Counted from the first letter of the stretch, positions 1-7,321 are shown. The stretch: DNA of 11,721 nucleotides from an uncultured Oscillospiraceae bacterium (GCA_905205085.1 CAJLCG010000074.1:1-11721), one strand, 5' to 3'. The notes: generated by a model from the letters alone, not told the origin. Translations and numbers: made by a program.

Positions 1-1
1 C

Positions 2-484
2 TATGCCATGACCGGCTGGCGTATCGGCTACGTGGCCGCTCCCGCTGCCATCTCCAAGGTGATCGGCAACTACCTGGGCCACTGCACCGGTTCCCCCAGC
101 TCCATCTCCCAGGCTGCCGCCGCTGAGGCTCTCTCTGCCTCTCAGGAGACCGTGGAGAAGATGCGCGAGGCCTTTGAGGAGCGCCGCAACTACATGGTGG
201 AGCGCATGAACCAGATCGAGGGCGTCAGCTGCATTAAGCCCGAGGGTGCCTTCTATGTCATGATGAACATCAGCAAGGTCTTCGGCAAGGAGCTCTTCGG
301 CCACGTCATCAAGGACGCCGACGACTTCGGCAGCATGTTCCTCAAGTACGGCAAGGTGGCCGTGGTGCCCGGCACCAGCTTCGGCGCGCCCGAGTTCATC
401 CGCTGGTCCTACGCTACCTCCATGGAGAACATCAAGGCCGGCCTGGACCGTCTGGAGTGCTTCCTCTCCGGCAAAGAGGTCTGA
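2..484 (+). CDS. Class I/II pyridoxal-phosphate aminotransferase, 3' part
   Basis: This is the C-terminal part (about 160 residues) of a fold-type I aminotransferase of the aspartate-aminotransferase superfamily, a cytoplasmic enzyme that moves amino groups between an amino acid and a 2-oxo acid using PLP. The visible part opens with YAMTGWRIGY, the block that in this family lies just after the PLP-binding lysine (S-x-S-K-x-Y-A-M-T-G-W-R). The window edge therefore cuts the gene about two residues after that lysine, and the ATG at 8 is internal rather than a start. The Arg of FIRWSYATS near the C-terminus matches the Arg that binds the substrate alpha-carboxylate. The reading frame ends at TGA 482-484 and is followed by a palindromic element and a terminator. 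The substrate cannot be decided from this part; aspartate or another amino acid is possible. Confidence 0.93.
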   Translation, partial: YAMTGWRIGYVAAPAAISKVIGNYLGHCTGSPSSISQAAAAEALSASQETVEKMREAFEERRNYMVERMNQIEGVSCIKPEGAFYVMMNISKVFGKELFGHVIKDADDFGSMFLKYGKVAVVPGTSFGAPEFIRWSYATSMENIKAGLDRLECFLSGKEV

Positions 485-549
485 TCTACTTTTCTTGAAA
501 GAAAAGTAGACAAAAGAACTTTGGCGCAAAGCTCCGCTTTGCTTCCGCG
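485..549. repeat. Palindromic intergenic element (two consecutive hairpins)
   Basis: Directly after the aminotransferase stop lies a perfect inverted repeat, TCTACTTTTCT (485-495) and AGAAAAGTAGA (500-510), with a four-base loop TGAA. A second hairpin follows, GCAAAGC (526-532) and GCTTTGC (536-542). The AT-rich first half differs sharply from the GC-rich coding sequence. There is no T-run after either stem, so this is not a normal intrinsic terminator. From memory, similar two-hairpin intergenic blocks recur in genomes of Flavonifractor-like Clostridia, so I read it as one copy of a dispersed REP- or MITE-like element. Only one copy is in this window, so its repetitive nature is inferred. 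Confidence 0.55.
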
Positions 550-566
550 CCCGTTATAAAAGTATC

Positions 567-604
567 ACGTGGGAGTGACGTTCTTCGTTGCTCCCACGTT
601 TTTT
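567..604 (+). terminator. Rho-independent terminator after the aminotransferase gene
   Basis: A 9-bp stem, ACGTGGGAG (567-575) with CTCCCACGT (591-599), is extended inside by ACG/CGT across a TG/TG mismatch. A run of six T follows immediately. It probably ends the aminotransferase transcript. Confidence 0.88.
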
Positions 605-605
605 A

Positions 606-635
606 TTGTCACGGAATGAGCGAGCCGCATAGGAT
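606..635 (+). promoter_or_regulatory. Possible sigma-A promoter of the amidase-domain gene
   Basis: TTGTCA (606-611, five of six matches to TTGACA) lies 18 bases before TAGGAT (630-635, four of six matches to TATAAT). It follows the upstream terminator directly and would give a very short leader before the ATG at 657. The -10 match is weak, so this is a tentative call. Confidence 0.4.
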
Positions 636-656
636 AAGCGGAAAGGGGAGAGGACC

Positions 657-1154
657 ATGCCGCTCATTCCATACGACCGTGCTGCGGCGGTGCGCTATGC
701 CCACCGCTGGGCCTTCAGCCGAAATCCACGATTTTATAATTTTGATGAATTAGGGGGCGACTGCACCAACTTTGCCTCCCAGTGTCTCTACGCCGGGACA
801 GGGATCATGAATTATACTCCTGATTTGGGGTGGTATTACATTGGCCCCAACAACAAGGCTCCCGCCTGGACGGGAGTTCCTTACTTCTATAATTTTCTCA
901 CCCGAAAAAAAGAGAACCAGGGGCCGGTAGGGGTGTCTGCCTCTATAAAGGACCTTCTGCCCGGGGATTTTGTCCAGCTCCGCTTTGCCGGGGATGAGTT
1001 TGGGCACACTCCTGTTGTGGTGGAGGTAGGTTCCCCGGCCACGCTGGAGAACGTCTTGGTGGCCGCCCACAGTCAGGATTCCGACTTCCGGCCCCTCAGC
1101 ACCTATAACGTCCAGGAGATCCGGTTTATCCACATTTTGGGCAGCCGAAAATAA
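657..1154 (+). CDS. Stand-alone Amidase_6-type (putative amidase) domain protein
   Basis: This 165-residue protein is almost entirely one domain of the Amidase_6 family, papain-like proteins thought to hydrolyse amide bonds, possibly in peptidoglycan. Family hallmarks are visible: a YDRAAAVRYAHRWA opening with Asn and Tyr at the 'NPRFYNFD' stretch, the nucleophile block GGDCTNFASQC with Cys36, the LPGD turn (101-104), and His117 in FGHTPVV as the likely catalytic His. A second conserved His, His138, sits in AAHSQDSD. There is no signal peptide, membrane segment or cell-wall binding domain. Most relatives I know carry the domain at the end of secreted proteins, so the location and target of this one are unclear. 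The ATG at 657 follows GGGGAG at 645-650. The gene is visibly richer in A+T than both neighbours (for example around 720-760 and 880-915), which hints at a separate origin. It may be transcribed alone. The domain call is firm, the reaction is not shown. Confidence 0.88.
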   Translation: MPLIPYDRAAAVRYAHRWAFSRNPRFYNFDELGGDCTNFASQCLYAGTGIMNYTPDLGWYYIGPNNKAPAWTGVPYFYNFLTRKKENQGPVGVSASIKDLLPGDFVQLRFAGDEFGHTPVVVEVGSPATLENVLVAAHSQDSDFRPLSTYNVQEIRFIHILGSRK

Positions 1155-1178
1155 TTAGCATTATTGATTAAAAAACCA

Positions 1179-1207
1179 TTGGCGGCAAGAGCAAAATAGG
1201 ATACAAT
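1179..1207 (+). promoter_or_regulatory. Likely sigma-A promoter of the flavodiiron fusion gene
   Basis: TTGGCG (1179-1184, four of six) and TACAAT (1202-1207, five of six) are separated by the optimal 17 bases. They lie about 40 bases before the ATG at 1250, in an AT-rich gap. I see no operator-like palindrome here. Confidence 0.65.
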
Positions 1208-1249
1208 ACAGGTAAGCCCCAAACAAGCTAACACAAAGGAGAATTGCAC

Positions 1250-4024
1250 ATGGGTATTCTGGAACTCAAGCCCGGTTTTTATTTTACCGGCGCCCTGGAT
1301 CATGACCTGCGGGTGTTCGATATCATCATGTACACCGAGTACGGCACCACCTACAATTCCTACGTGCTGAAAACTGCCAACCATACCGTTTTATTTGAGA
1401 CGGCCAAGGCCAAATGCCTGGACAGCTGGCTGGAGAAGGTGGGCTCCATCACCCCCATTGACCAGGTGGACTACCTGGTGGTCAGCCACACCGAGCCCGA
1501 CCACAGCGGCAGCGTGGAGCGCCTGCTGGAGCTGAACCCCCGGCTGAAAATCGTGGCCACCGGCTGCGCCATCAACTTCCTCAAGGAGATCGTCAACCGG
1601 GACTTCTACTCTATCGCCATCAAGGACGGCCAGACCCTGGAGCTGGACGACAAGACCCTGGAGTTCATGGTAGTACCCAACCTCCACTGGCCCGACACCA
1701 TGTATACCTATATCCGGGAGAACAAGGTGCTGGTCACCTGTGACTCCTTCGGCTCCCACTACGCCTGCGACGGCATTCTGGCCAGCGCCGTTACCGACCA
1801 GGAGGGCTACTGGAAGGCCACCAAGTATTACTACGACTGCATCATCGGCCCCTTCAAGAGCTTTATGCTGGACGCTTTGAAGCGGGTGCGCCCTCTGGAG
1901 CTGGAGATGATCTGCCCCGGCCACGGCCCGGTGCTGGACACCGGCATTCCCCACATGCTGGATACCTACGAGCAGTGGTCCACCGTCATCAATCCTAACC
2001 CCCGGCCCACTGTCATCATTCCCTATGTCAGCGCCTACGGCTACACCGGCCAGCTGGCTCAGGCCATCGCCCAGGGTATCACGGACAAGGGCGGCATCGA
2101 TGTGCGCCTTTATGACATGGTGGAGGCAGACGCCGCCCAGGTGGCCCAGGAGCTTCTCTACGCCGACGGCTTCCTGCTGGGCACCCCCACCATCGTGGGC
2201 GAGGCCCTCAAGCCCATCTGGGATCTGACCACCGGTATGTTCGCCGGCACCCACGGGGGCAAGGTGGCCTCCGCCTTCGGCAGCTACGGCTGGAGCGGCG
2301 AGGGCGTGCCCCACATCATGGAGCGCCTCAAGCAGCTCAAGCTCAAGACCCTGGAGGGCTTCCGGGTGCGCTTCAAGCCCAGCGAGGACCAGCTCAAACA
2401 GGCCCGGGAATATGGCATGGAATTTGCCCAGGCTGTGCTGGACAACCTCCATCCCATCCAGCGCGCTCCCAAGGGGAAGGTGCGCTGCGACGTGTGCGGT
2501 GCGGTGTTTGACGCCGATGCGGAGGCCTGTCCCGTCTGTAAGGTTGGCCCCGAGCACTTTGTCCCCCTCACCGGGGAGGAGAAGGCCCCCAAGGAGGAGC
2601 TGGTGCGGTGCAAGGTATGCGGCGCGGTGTTCGAGTCGGACAAGGAGCGCTGCCCCGTGTGCGGCGTCGGCCCCGAGTACTACGTCCCGGTGAAGAAGGA
2701 AGAGAAGAAGGCCTCCGGTACCCGCAAGCTGGTCAAGTGCCTGGTGTGCGGTGAGATCTTCGACTCCTCTCTGGATACCTGCCCGGTGTGCGGCGTGGGC
2801 CGGGACAAGTTTGTGGAGGTGGAGGTCGAAGAGACCGCCTTCCGCAACGACACCCAGAACACCTACGTCATCCTGGGCAACGGCTGTGCCGGTGTCAGTG
2901 CCGCCCAGGCCATCCGGGAGCGGGACAAGACGGGCCGCATCCTGCTCATCTCCAACGAGGGCCCGGCCTACCAGCGTCCCATGCTCACCAAGGCCATGCT
3001 CTCCGGCCTCACCGCCGACCAGATGGCCCTGCACCCCGCCGGGTGGTATGAGGGCCAGAACATCGTACAGATCCTGGAGCGCCAGGTGGTGGCGGTGGAC
3101 ACTCAGAACAAGCAGGTGGAGCTGGACGGCGGCTTTAAGCTGCCCTACACCAAGCTCATCTTCGCCCTGGGCAGCGAGTGCTTCATCCCGCCCATCCCTG
3201 GCCACGACAAGCAGGGCGTGGTGGCCATCCGCCGTCTCAGCGACGTGGAGAAAATTCAGGCCATGGGCAATACCCTTAAGCAGGCCGTGGTCATCGGCGG
3301 CGGCGTGCTGGGTCTGGAGGCCGCCTGGGAGCTGCGCAAGGCGGGCATTGAGGTCACCGTCCTGGAGCTGGCCCCCAAGCTGATGGGCCGCCAGCTGGAT
3401 GATCAGGCCGCGGCGCTCCTGCTGGACGCCTGCGGGAAATCTCAGGTCCGGGTGGAGACCGGCGTGCAGATCCAGTCCATCCAGGGCGGCGAGGCTGTCA
3501 CCGGCGTGGAGCTGGGCAGCGGCGAGGTCATCCCCGCCCAGCTGGTGGTGGTGTCTGCCGGTGTGCGGGCCAACACCGCCATTGCCCAGAGCGCGGGCAT
3601 CGAGATCGACCGGGCCATTCTGGTCAACGAGCGTATGGAGACCAACCTGCCCGGCGTGTACGCCTGCGGCGACTGCGCCCAGTACCAGGGCATCAACTAC
3701 GCCCTGTGGCCTGAGGCCCAGGAGCAGGGCAAGACAGCGGGCGCCTGCGCCGCCGGAGAGCTGGCGGAATACAAACCCATCGCGCCCGTGCTGGCCTTCC
3801 ACGGCATGGGTACCGAGCTGTTCTCCCTGGGCGATCCCGGCAAGCAGCCCGGCGTGGAGTACAAGACGGTGGAAGTCCGGGACGAGGCCCGGAACACCCT
3901 GGAGCGGTACTACTTCACCGCCGGCAAGCTGTGCGGCGTGATTCTGGCGGGTGATCTCTCCAAGATGGGGGACATGATGGCCGCCATCGAAGAGAAGCGC
4001 TCCTTCGCTGATTTCTTCGCCTAA
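1250..4024 (+). CDS. Flavodiiron protein fused to three short rubredoxin modules and NADH:rubredoxin oxidoreductase
   Basis: This is a 924-residue soluble oxygen (or NO) reductase that carries its own electron-transfer chain. Residues 1-250 form the beta-lactamase-like diiron domain with all seven iron ligands present: His80, Glu82, Asp84 and His85 (HTEPDH), His146, Asp165 and His225. Residues 253-400 are the flavodoxin domain, with FMN loops at SAYGYTG (261-267), GTPT (311-314) and FGSYGWSGEG (343-352). Three rubredoxin-like modules follow, with cysteine pairs 413/416+427/430, 454/457+468/471 and 497/500+511/514; only ten residues separate the pairs. Residues 538-924 are a FAD/NADH reductase, with GNGCAG (543-548) for FAD, GGGVLG (683-688) plus Glu706 favouring NADH, and CGD (806-808) as the second FAD contact. 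ATG 1250 is preferred over TTG 1244 because AAGGAG (1236-1241) is eight bases before the ATG but only two before the TTG. The nearest match I recall is the C. difficile multidomain flavodiiron protein, reported as an NADH:O2 oxidoreductase. Expected role: protection of an anaerobe from oxygen. Confidence 0.95.
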   Translation: MGILELKPGFYFTGALDHDLRVFDIIMYTEYGTTYNSYVLKTANHTVLFETAKAKCLDSWLEKVGSITPIDQVDYLVVSHTEPDHSGSVERLLELNPRLKIVATGCAINFLKEIVNRDFYSIAIKDGQTLELDDKTLEFMVVPNLHWPDTMYTYIRENKVLVTCDSFGSHYACDGILASAVTDQEGYWKATKYYYDCIIGPFKSFMLDALKRVRPLELEMICPGHGPVLDTGIPHMLDTYEQWSTVINPNPRPTVIIPYVSAYGYTGQLAQAIAQGITDKGGIDVRLYDMVEADAAQVAQELLYADGFLLGTPTIVGEALKPIWDLTTGMFAGTHGGKVASAFGSYGWSGEGVPHIMERLKQLKLKTLEGFRVRFKPSEDQLKQAREYGMEFAQAVLDNLHPIQRAPKGKVRCDVCGAVFDADAEACPVCKVGPEHFVPLTGEEKAPKEELVRCKVCGAVFESDKERCPVCGVGPEYYVPVKKEEKKASGTRKLVKCLVCGEIFDSSLDTCPVCGVGRDKFVEVEVEETAFRNDTQNTYVILGNGCAGVSAAQAIRERDKTGRILLISNEGPAYQRPMLTKAMLSGLTADQMALHPAGWYEGQNIVQILERQVVAVDTQNKQVELDGGFKLPYTKLIFALGSECFIPPIPGHDKQGVVAIRRLSDVEKIQAMGNTLKQAVVIGGGVLGLEAAWELRKAGIEVTVLELAPKLMGRQLDDQAAALLLDACGKSQVRVETGVQIQSIQGGEAVTGVELGSGEVIPAQLVVVSAGVRANTAIAQSAGIEIDRAILVNERMETNLPGVYACGDCAQYQGINYALWPEAQEQGKTAGACAAGELAEYKPIAPVLAFHGMGTELFSLGDPGKQPGVEYKTVEVRDEARNTLERYYFTAGKLCGVILAGDLSKMGDMMAAIEEKRSFADFFA

Positions 4025-4036
4025 AACGTTTCTTTT

Positions 4037-4078
4037 TTCCCGGCTGAGGGCTTCCTCAGCCGGGAATTTTTTCTTTTT
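4037..4078 (+). terminator. Rho-independent terminator after the flavodiiron fusion gene
   Basis: A perfect 13-bp stem, TTCCCGGCTGAGG (4037-4049) with CCTCAGCCGGGAA (4054-4066), has a GCTT loop and is followed by a T-rich tail (4067-4078). It starts 12 bases after the stop codon. Confidence 0.95.
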
Positions 4079-4081
4079 CCA

Positions 4082-4111
4082 TTGACATAGACTCGGATGG
4101 GCTGATAAGAT
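4082..4111 (+). promoter_or_regulatory. Sigma-A promoter of the cobalamin-riboswitch operon
   Basis: A perfect -35 box TTGACA (4082-4087) is followed after 18 bases by TAAGAT (4106-4111, four of six). This predicts a transcript start near 4118, just ahead of the riboswitch aptamer. The -35 box lies directly behind the T-tail of the upstream terminator. Confidence 0.75.
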
Positions 4112-4127
4112 AGGGCGTACACAAAAA

Positions 4128-4310
4128 TCAGCCCCTTCAGTGCCCAGCCTAGCGGTTGGGGTAAAAGGAAATCGGGTGCAAATCCCGAGCGATCCGGTCA
4201 CTGTAAGCGGGGAGTCCGCCGCAAGATGCCATTGCCTGGCCAAAAAGGCCAGGTGAGAAGGCGCGGCGGGCGCCGATCCGCAAGCCAGGAAGCCTGCTGA
4301 GGGAGCCATG
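4128..4310 (+). ncRNA. Cobalamin (B12) riboswitch aptamer
   Basis: The leader has the conserved core of the cobalamin riboswitch in the correct order: AAAAGGAAATCGGGTGCAAA starting at 4163, the CACTGTAAGCGGGGAG block (4198-4213), a variable hairpin TGGCC/GGCCA (CCTGGCC with GGCCAGG, around 4235-4252), and the 3' B12 box AGCCAGGAAGCCTGC (4283-4297). CCCC/TCAG at 4132-4140 can pair with CTGAGGG at 4297-4303 as the closing P1-like helix. Binding of adenosyl- or another cobalamin would fold this element and favour the terminator that follows, shutting down the importer genes when B12 is plentiful. The exact aptamer ends are estimated. Confidence 0.93.
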
Positions 4311-4377
4311 GTGGGTATCTTCCGCAGAAAGTAGCCCCATCTGGATTTTTGGGCGGTTTGTTGCGCCCATTTTTCCG

Positions 4378-4413
4378 ATGCCTGCTTTCTCCAGAAAGCA
4401 GGCATTTCTGTTT
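4378..4413 (+). terminator. Riboswitch-controlled terminator (expression platform)
   Basis: A perfect 13-base inverted repeat, ATGCCTGCTTTCT (4378-4390) with AGAAAGCAGGCAT (4393-4405), is followed by TTCTGTTTT. It lies between the cobalamin aptamer and the lipoprotein gene, which fits transcription attenuation. A weaker hairpin GGGCG/CGCCC (4351-4355 with 4364-4368) precedes it and also has T-rich flanks. The start codon of the next gene lies beyond this stem, so reading the CDS from ATG 4378 would be wrong. Confidence 0.88.
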
Positions 4414-4464
4414 TCCGGGGACAGGACATCTCAATGCGCAAGATACAAAAAGAAAGGAGATTGT

Positions 4465-5502
4465 ATGAATACCTGGAAACGCCCTCTATCTGTCCTGCTG
4501 GCCCTGTCGCTGGCTCTCACGATGTCCGCATGTGGCGGACAACCTGTGTCGGATACATCCGGTTCCCAAAGCACATCCTCTTCTGTCTCGGAGAACTCCG
4601 ACGGCTACTATCCCGTCACCATCACCAATTACAACTACGCCGGGGAGGAGGTAAGCTACACCTACAATGAGGCTCCCCAGCGGGTGCTGGCCGTCTATCA
4701 GGGCTGTATCGAGACCATGATCGCCCTGGGACTGGAGGACCACGTCATCGCCAGCTACGGCCTGGACAACGAGGTGAAAGAGGAGTGGCAGGATGGATTT
4801 GCTCAAATGCACTATGACGACTCCGTCTTTGCCCCCGACAAAGAGACCGTCACCCTGCTGGAGCCCGATTTTATCTTCTCCTGGGGTTCCTACTTCGGGG
4901 ACAAGAAGCTGGGAGATGTGGATGCCTGGAATGAGAAGGGGGTGGGGACCTACATGAACTCCAACACCGTCCCCGGCGGTACCCGCACCCTGGAAAACGA
5001 GTACACCGACATTCTGAACATCGGCAAGATCTTCCACGTGGAGGACAAGGCCCAGGCCCTGGTGGACGAGATGAAGGCCCAGGTGTCCAACACCCTGTCC
5101 GCAGTACAGGGACAATCTCCGGTGACGGTGGCGGTGGTGGAGCCCATCAGCGGCAGCATCACCAACTACGGAGCCAAGTCCCTGGCAGGGGACATGGTGA
5201 CCGCCCTGGGCGGAGAGCTGGCCATGCCGGAAGCTGACTCCATCAGCAAGGAAGACCTGGTGGCCGCCGACCCGGAGGTCATCTTTGTGGTGTACATGGC
5301 CTACTCCGGCGATGACCCGGAGAGTGTTATGGCAGAGCAGCTCTCCCTCATTCAGGATGACCCCGCCCTTCAGAGTTTGCAGGCCGTGAAGAACGGCAAG
5401 GTCCATCTCATCATGCTGGGGGACATGTACGCCAGCGGCCCCCGCACTCTGGACGGCCTGAAGACCCTGGCTCATGGCATGTACCCGGAGCTGAGCCTGT
5501 GA
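4465..5502 (+). CDS. Substrate-binding lipoprotein of a B12/iron-chelate type ABC importer (BtuF/FecB family)
   Basis: This 345-residue protein is the extracellular binding subunit of a type II ABC importer. It starts with a lipoprotein signal (Lys5-Arg6, hydrophobic stretch 8-20, then M-S-A-C with Cys23 as the lipid-modified residue), followed by a Ser/Thr-rich spacer (about 24-46) and a two-lobe fold of the periplasmic-binding-protein-2 type. Typical landmarks are PQRVLAVYQGCIETMIALGL (71-90) in lobe one, the EPDFIFSWG strand, and VAADPEVIFVV in lobe two. The start at ATG 4465 follows AAAGGAG (4453-4459). The next gene's GTG overlaps this stop by four bases. The cobalamin riboswitch upstream points to cobalamin, cobinamide or another corrinoid as the ligand (BtuF role). 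The sequence alone cannot exclude an iron chelate or heme, since the family is shared. Expression should fall when B12 is abundant. Confidence 0.9.
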   Translation: MNTWKRPLSVLLALSLALTMSACGGQPVSDTSGSQSTSSSVSENSDGYYPVTITNYNYAGEEVSYTYNEAPQRVLAVYQGCIETMIALGLEDHVIASYGLDNEVKEEWQDGFAQMHYDDSVFAPDKETVTLLEPDFIFSWGSYFGDKKLGDVDAWNEKGVGTYMNSNTVPGGTRTLENEYTDILNIGKIFHVEDKAQALVDEMKAQVSNTLSAVQGQSPVTVAVVEPISGSITNYGAKSLAGDMVTALGGELAMPEADSISKEDLVAADPEVIFVVYMAYSGDDPESVMAEQLSLIQDDPALQSLQAVKNGKVHLIMLGDMYASGPRTLDGLKTLAHGMYPELSL

Positions 5503-6548
5503 GCAGAAGGGGAAGGGCCTCTCTGGCCCTGGTGATTTTGGCCGCTGCACTGGTTTTGTCTCTTGGATTGGCAGTGAGCGTAGGTTCCATGGCCATCCCC
5601 ATGGGGGATGTATACCAGGTGGTGGCCTATGAGCTTCTTGGCCTGGGGGACGGAAGCACCTGGGGCAGCGGCGGGGTCCACGATGTGGTGTGGCTCATCC
5701 GCCTGCCCCGGCTAGTGCTGGCGGCGGCCACCGGGGCCGGGCTTGGCCTGTGCGGGGCCGTGATGCAGGCCATGGTCCAGAACACCATGGCCGACCCCTA
5801 CATCCTGGGCGTGTCCTCCGGGGCCTATCTGGGGGCCGCCCTGGCCCTGACGGCTGGGGCGGGCACCGCCCTGGGCGGAAACGCCATGGGTCTGGCCGGG
5901 GCGGTGGGAGCCTTTCTGGCTGCTGCGGCGGTCCTGCTGCTGGCTCGACTGGGGGGCCGCTCCACCCCGGTCAAGCTGCTGCTGTCCGGCGTGGCTCTTA
6001 GCGCGGTATGCTCCGCCTTGGGCAACTTCTGTATCGTGCTGGAGAACGATGACCATGCCGCCGCCGCCCTGGTCCAGTGGACCATGGGAGGCATGGGGGC
6101 GGCCAACTGGCCGGGCAACGCCATTGCCTGCGGTGTGGTGATATCCGGCGGGCTGTTCTTCTGGAGCCAGTACCGCACCCTCAACCTGATGCTGCTGGGG
6201 GACGAGTGCGCCGGGACCCTGGGGGTAGAGCTGTCGGCAAAGCGCCTCATTTACCTACTGGTGGTGGCCGCCATGGTGGGCGTGCTGGTCTACCAGGCGG
6301 GGATGGTGGGCTTTGTGGGCCTGATCATTCCCCACGGGGTGCGGCTGCTCTTTGGCAGCGACCACCGCACCCTGCTGCCTCTGGCCGCTCTGACGGGGGC
6401 TGTCTTTCTGGTGTGGATGGATGTGCTGTGCCGGGTGGTGCTGCCGGGGAATGAAATTCCCATGGGCATCCTCACCGCCTTGGTGGGCGCGCCGGTGTTT
6501 CTGGCTCTGCTGGCCCGGCGGCGGTACGGATTTGGAGGTGAGGTATGA
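5499..6548 (+). CDS. ABC importer permease, BtuC/FecCD family
   Basis: This 349-residue integral membrane protein forms the channel of a type II ABC importer. It is about the usual length for BtuC/FecD proteins and has about ten hydrophobic segments. Family marks are present in order: WLIRLPRLVLAAATGAGL (65-82), GLCGAVMQ...NTMADPYILGVSSGAYLG (83-112), LLGDECAGTLGVEL (232-245, the cytoplasmic coupling region), GMVGFVGLIIPHGVRLLFGS (268-287) with DHRTLLP after it, and PGNEIPMGILTALVGAPVF (316-334). It begins at GTG 5499 inside the stop of the lipoprotein gene (GTGA overlap), eight bases after GGAG, so translation is probably coupled. Its own stop overlaps the ATPase start as ATGA. It pairs with the lipoprotein and ATPase as one importer; the corrinoid substrate is inferred from the riboswitch. 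Confidence 0.95.
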   Translation: MSRRGRASLALVILAAALVLSLGLAVSVGSMAIPMGDVYQVVAYELLGLGDGSTWGSGGVHDVVWLIRLPRLVLAAATGAGLGLCGAVMQAMVQNTMADPYILGVSSGAYLGAALALTAGAGTALGGNAMGLAGAVGAFLAAAAVLLLARLGGRSTPVKLLLSGVALSAVCSALGNFCIVLENDDHAAAALVQWTMGGMGAANWPGNAIACGVVISGGLFFWSQYRTLNLMLLGDECAGTLGVELSAKRLIYLLVVAAMVGVLVYQAGMVGFVGLIIPHGVRLLFGSDHRTLLPLAALTGAVFLVWMDVLCRVVLPGNEIPMGILTALVGAPVFLALLARRRYGFGGEV

Positions 6549-7309
6549 TGGACCTGCTGGCCCAAGACCTGCAAGTCACCCTGGAGGGGAACCACATTCT
6601 CAAGGGGGTGACCCTGGAGGCCGGGGCGGGGAAGCTGGTGGGGGTCATCGGCCCCAACGGCAGCGGTAAAAGTACCCTGTTAAAATGCCTCTACCGCCAG
6701 CTGGCCCCCCAGGTGGGCGCGGTGTACCTTAATGGCCGGGATTTATCCAGGGAGACCCGCCGGGAGAGCGCCAAACAAATCGGGGTCGTGGCCCAGCATA
6801 ACGACAAGGGTTTTGACTTTATGGTTCTTGACATGGTGTTATTGGGCCGCTCTCCACATAAGAAACCATTGGAACGGGATACCCAGCAGGACTACGCCAT
6901 CGCCCAAGAGGCCCTGCGGGAGGTGGGACTGGAGGAGCTGGCCCACCGCTCCATGGCCACCCTCTCTGGCGGGGAGCGGCAGCGGGTCATTCTGGCCCGT
7001 GCCCTGGCTCAGCAGACCCCTGTCCTCATTCTGGACGAGCCCACCAACCACCTGGACGTGCAATATCAGCTCCAGCTCATGGAGCTGGTGAAGGGACTGA
7101 GCCGGACAGTGGTGGCCGCCCTCCACGACCTGAATCTGGCTGCCATGTACTGCCAGAAGCTCTGCCTGCTGGAGGGGGGACGGGTGGTGGCCCAGGGGAC
7201 CCCGGAGGAGGTGCTCACCCCGGAACGCATCCGGGCTGTGTACGGCGTGGGGGCGGAGGTGGTGTCCGCTTCTGACGGACATATCCGAGTGCTGTTTTAC
7301 CCCCGGTGA
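6545..7309 (+). CDS. ABC importer ATP-binding protein, BtuD/FecE family
   Basis: This is the 254-residue nucleotide-binding subunit that drives the importer from the cytoplasmic face. All motifs are intact: Walker A GPNGSGKST (36-44), Q-loop Gln84, signature LSGGERQ (140-146), Walker B VLILDE (160-165), D-loop around NHLD (168-171) and the H-loop His194 in ALHD. The length is normal for the FecE/BtuD family. ATG 6545 overlaps the permease stop (ATGA) and lies seven bases after GGAGG (6533-6537); the second ATG at 6548 is less well spaced. It belongs to the riboswitch-controlled operon with the two preceding genes. No terminator is visible after it, so the transcript may run on into the rfbB-like gene. 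Confidence 0.96.
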   Translation: MMDLLAQDLQVTLEGNHILKGVTLEAGAGKLVGVIGPNGSGKSTLLKCLYRQLAPQVGAVYLNGRDLSRETRRESAKQIGVVAQHNDKGFDFMVLDMVLLGRSPHKKPLERDTQQDYAIAQEALREVGLEELAHRSMATLSGGERQRVILARALAQQTPVLILDEPTNHLDVQYQLQLMELVKGLSRTVVAALHDLNLAAMYCQKLCLLEGGRVVAQGTPEEVLTPERIRAVYGVGAEVVSASDGHIRVLFYPR

Positions 7310-7321
7310 AGGGAAATTTCC

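Noticed and set aside
1244..1249. TTG as start of the flavodiiron fusion
   Set aside because: It is only two bases from AAGGAG. The ATG at 1250 is eight bases away and matches the family N-terminus.
1391..4441. 1016-residue open frame on the minus strand
   Set aside because: It mirrors the flavodiiron fusion codon for codon. GC-rich third positions remove stop codons from the opposite strand, and the translation is Gly/His/Leu/Ala-rich with no domain. The + strand gene has intact motifs over its full length.
4378..4464. Start of the lipoprotein gene at ATG 4378
   Set aside because: This stretch is the riboswitch terminator. The lipoprotein signal sequence begins at ATG 4465, after a strong ribosome site.
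4486..5550. 354-residue minus-strand open frame across the lipoprotein gene
   Set aside because: Low-complexity His/Gly/Val-rich translation without motifs; a shadow of the binding-protein gene.
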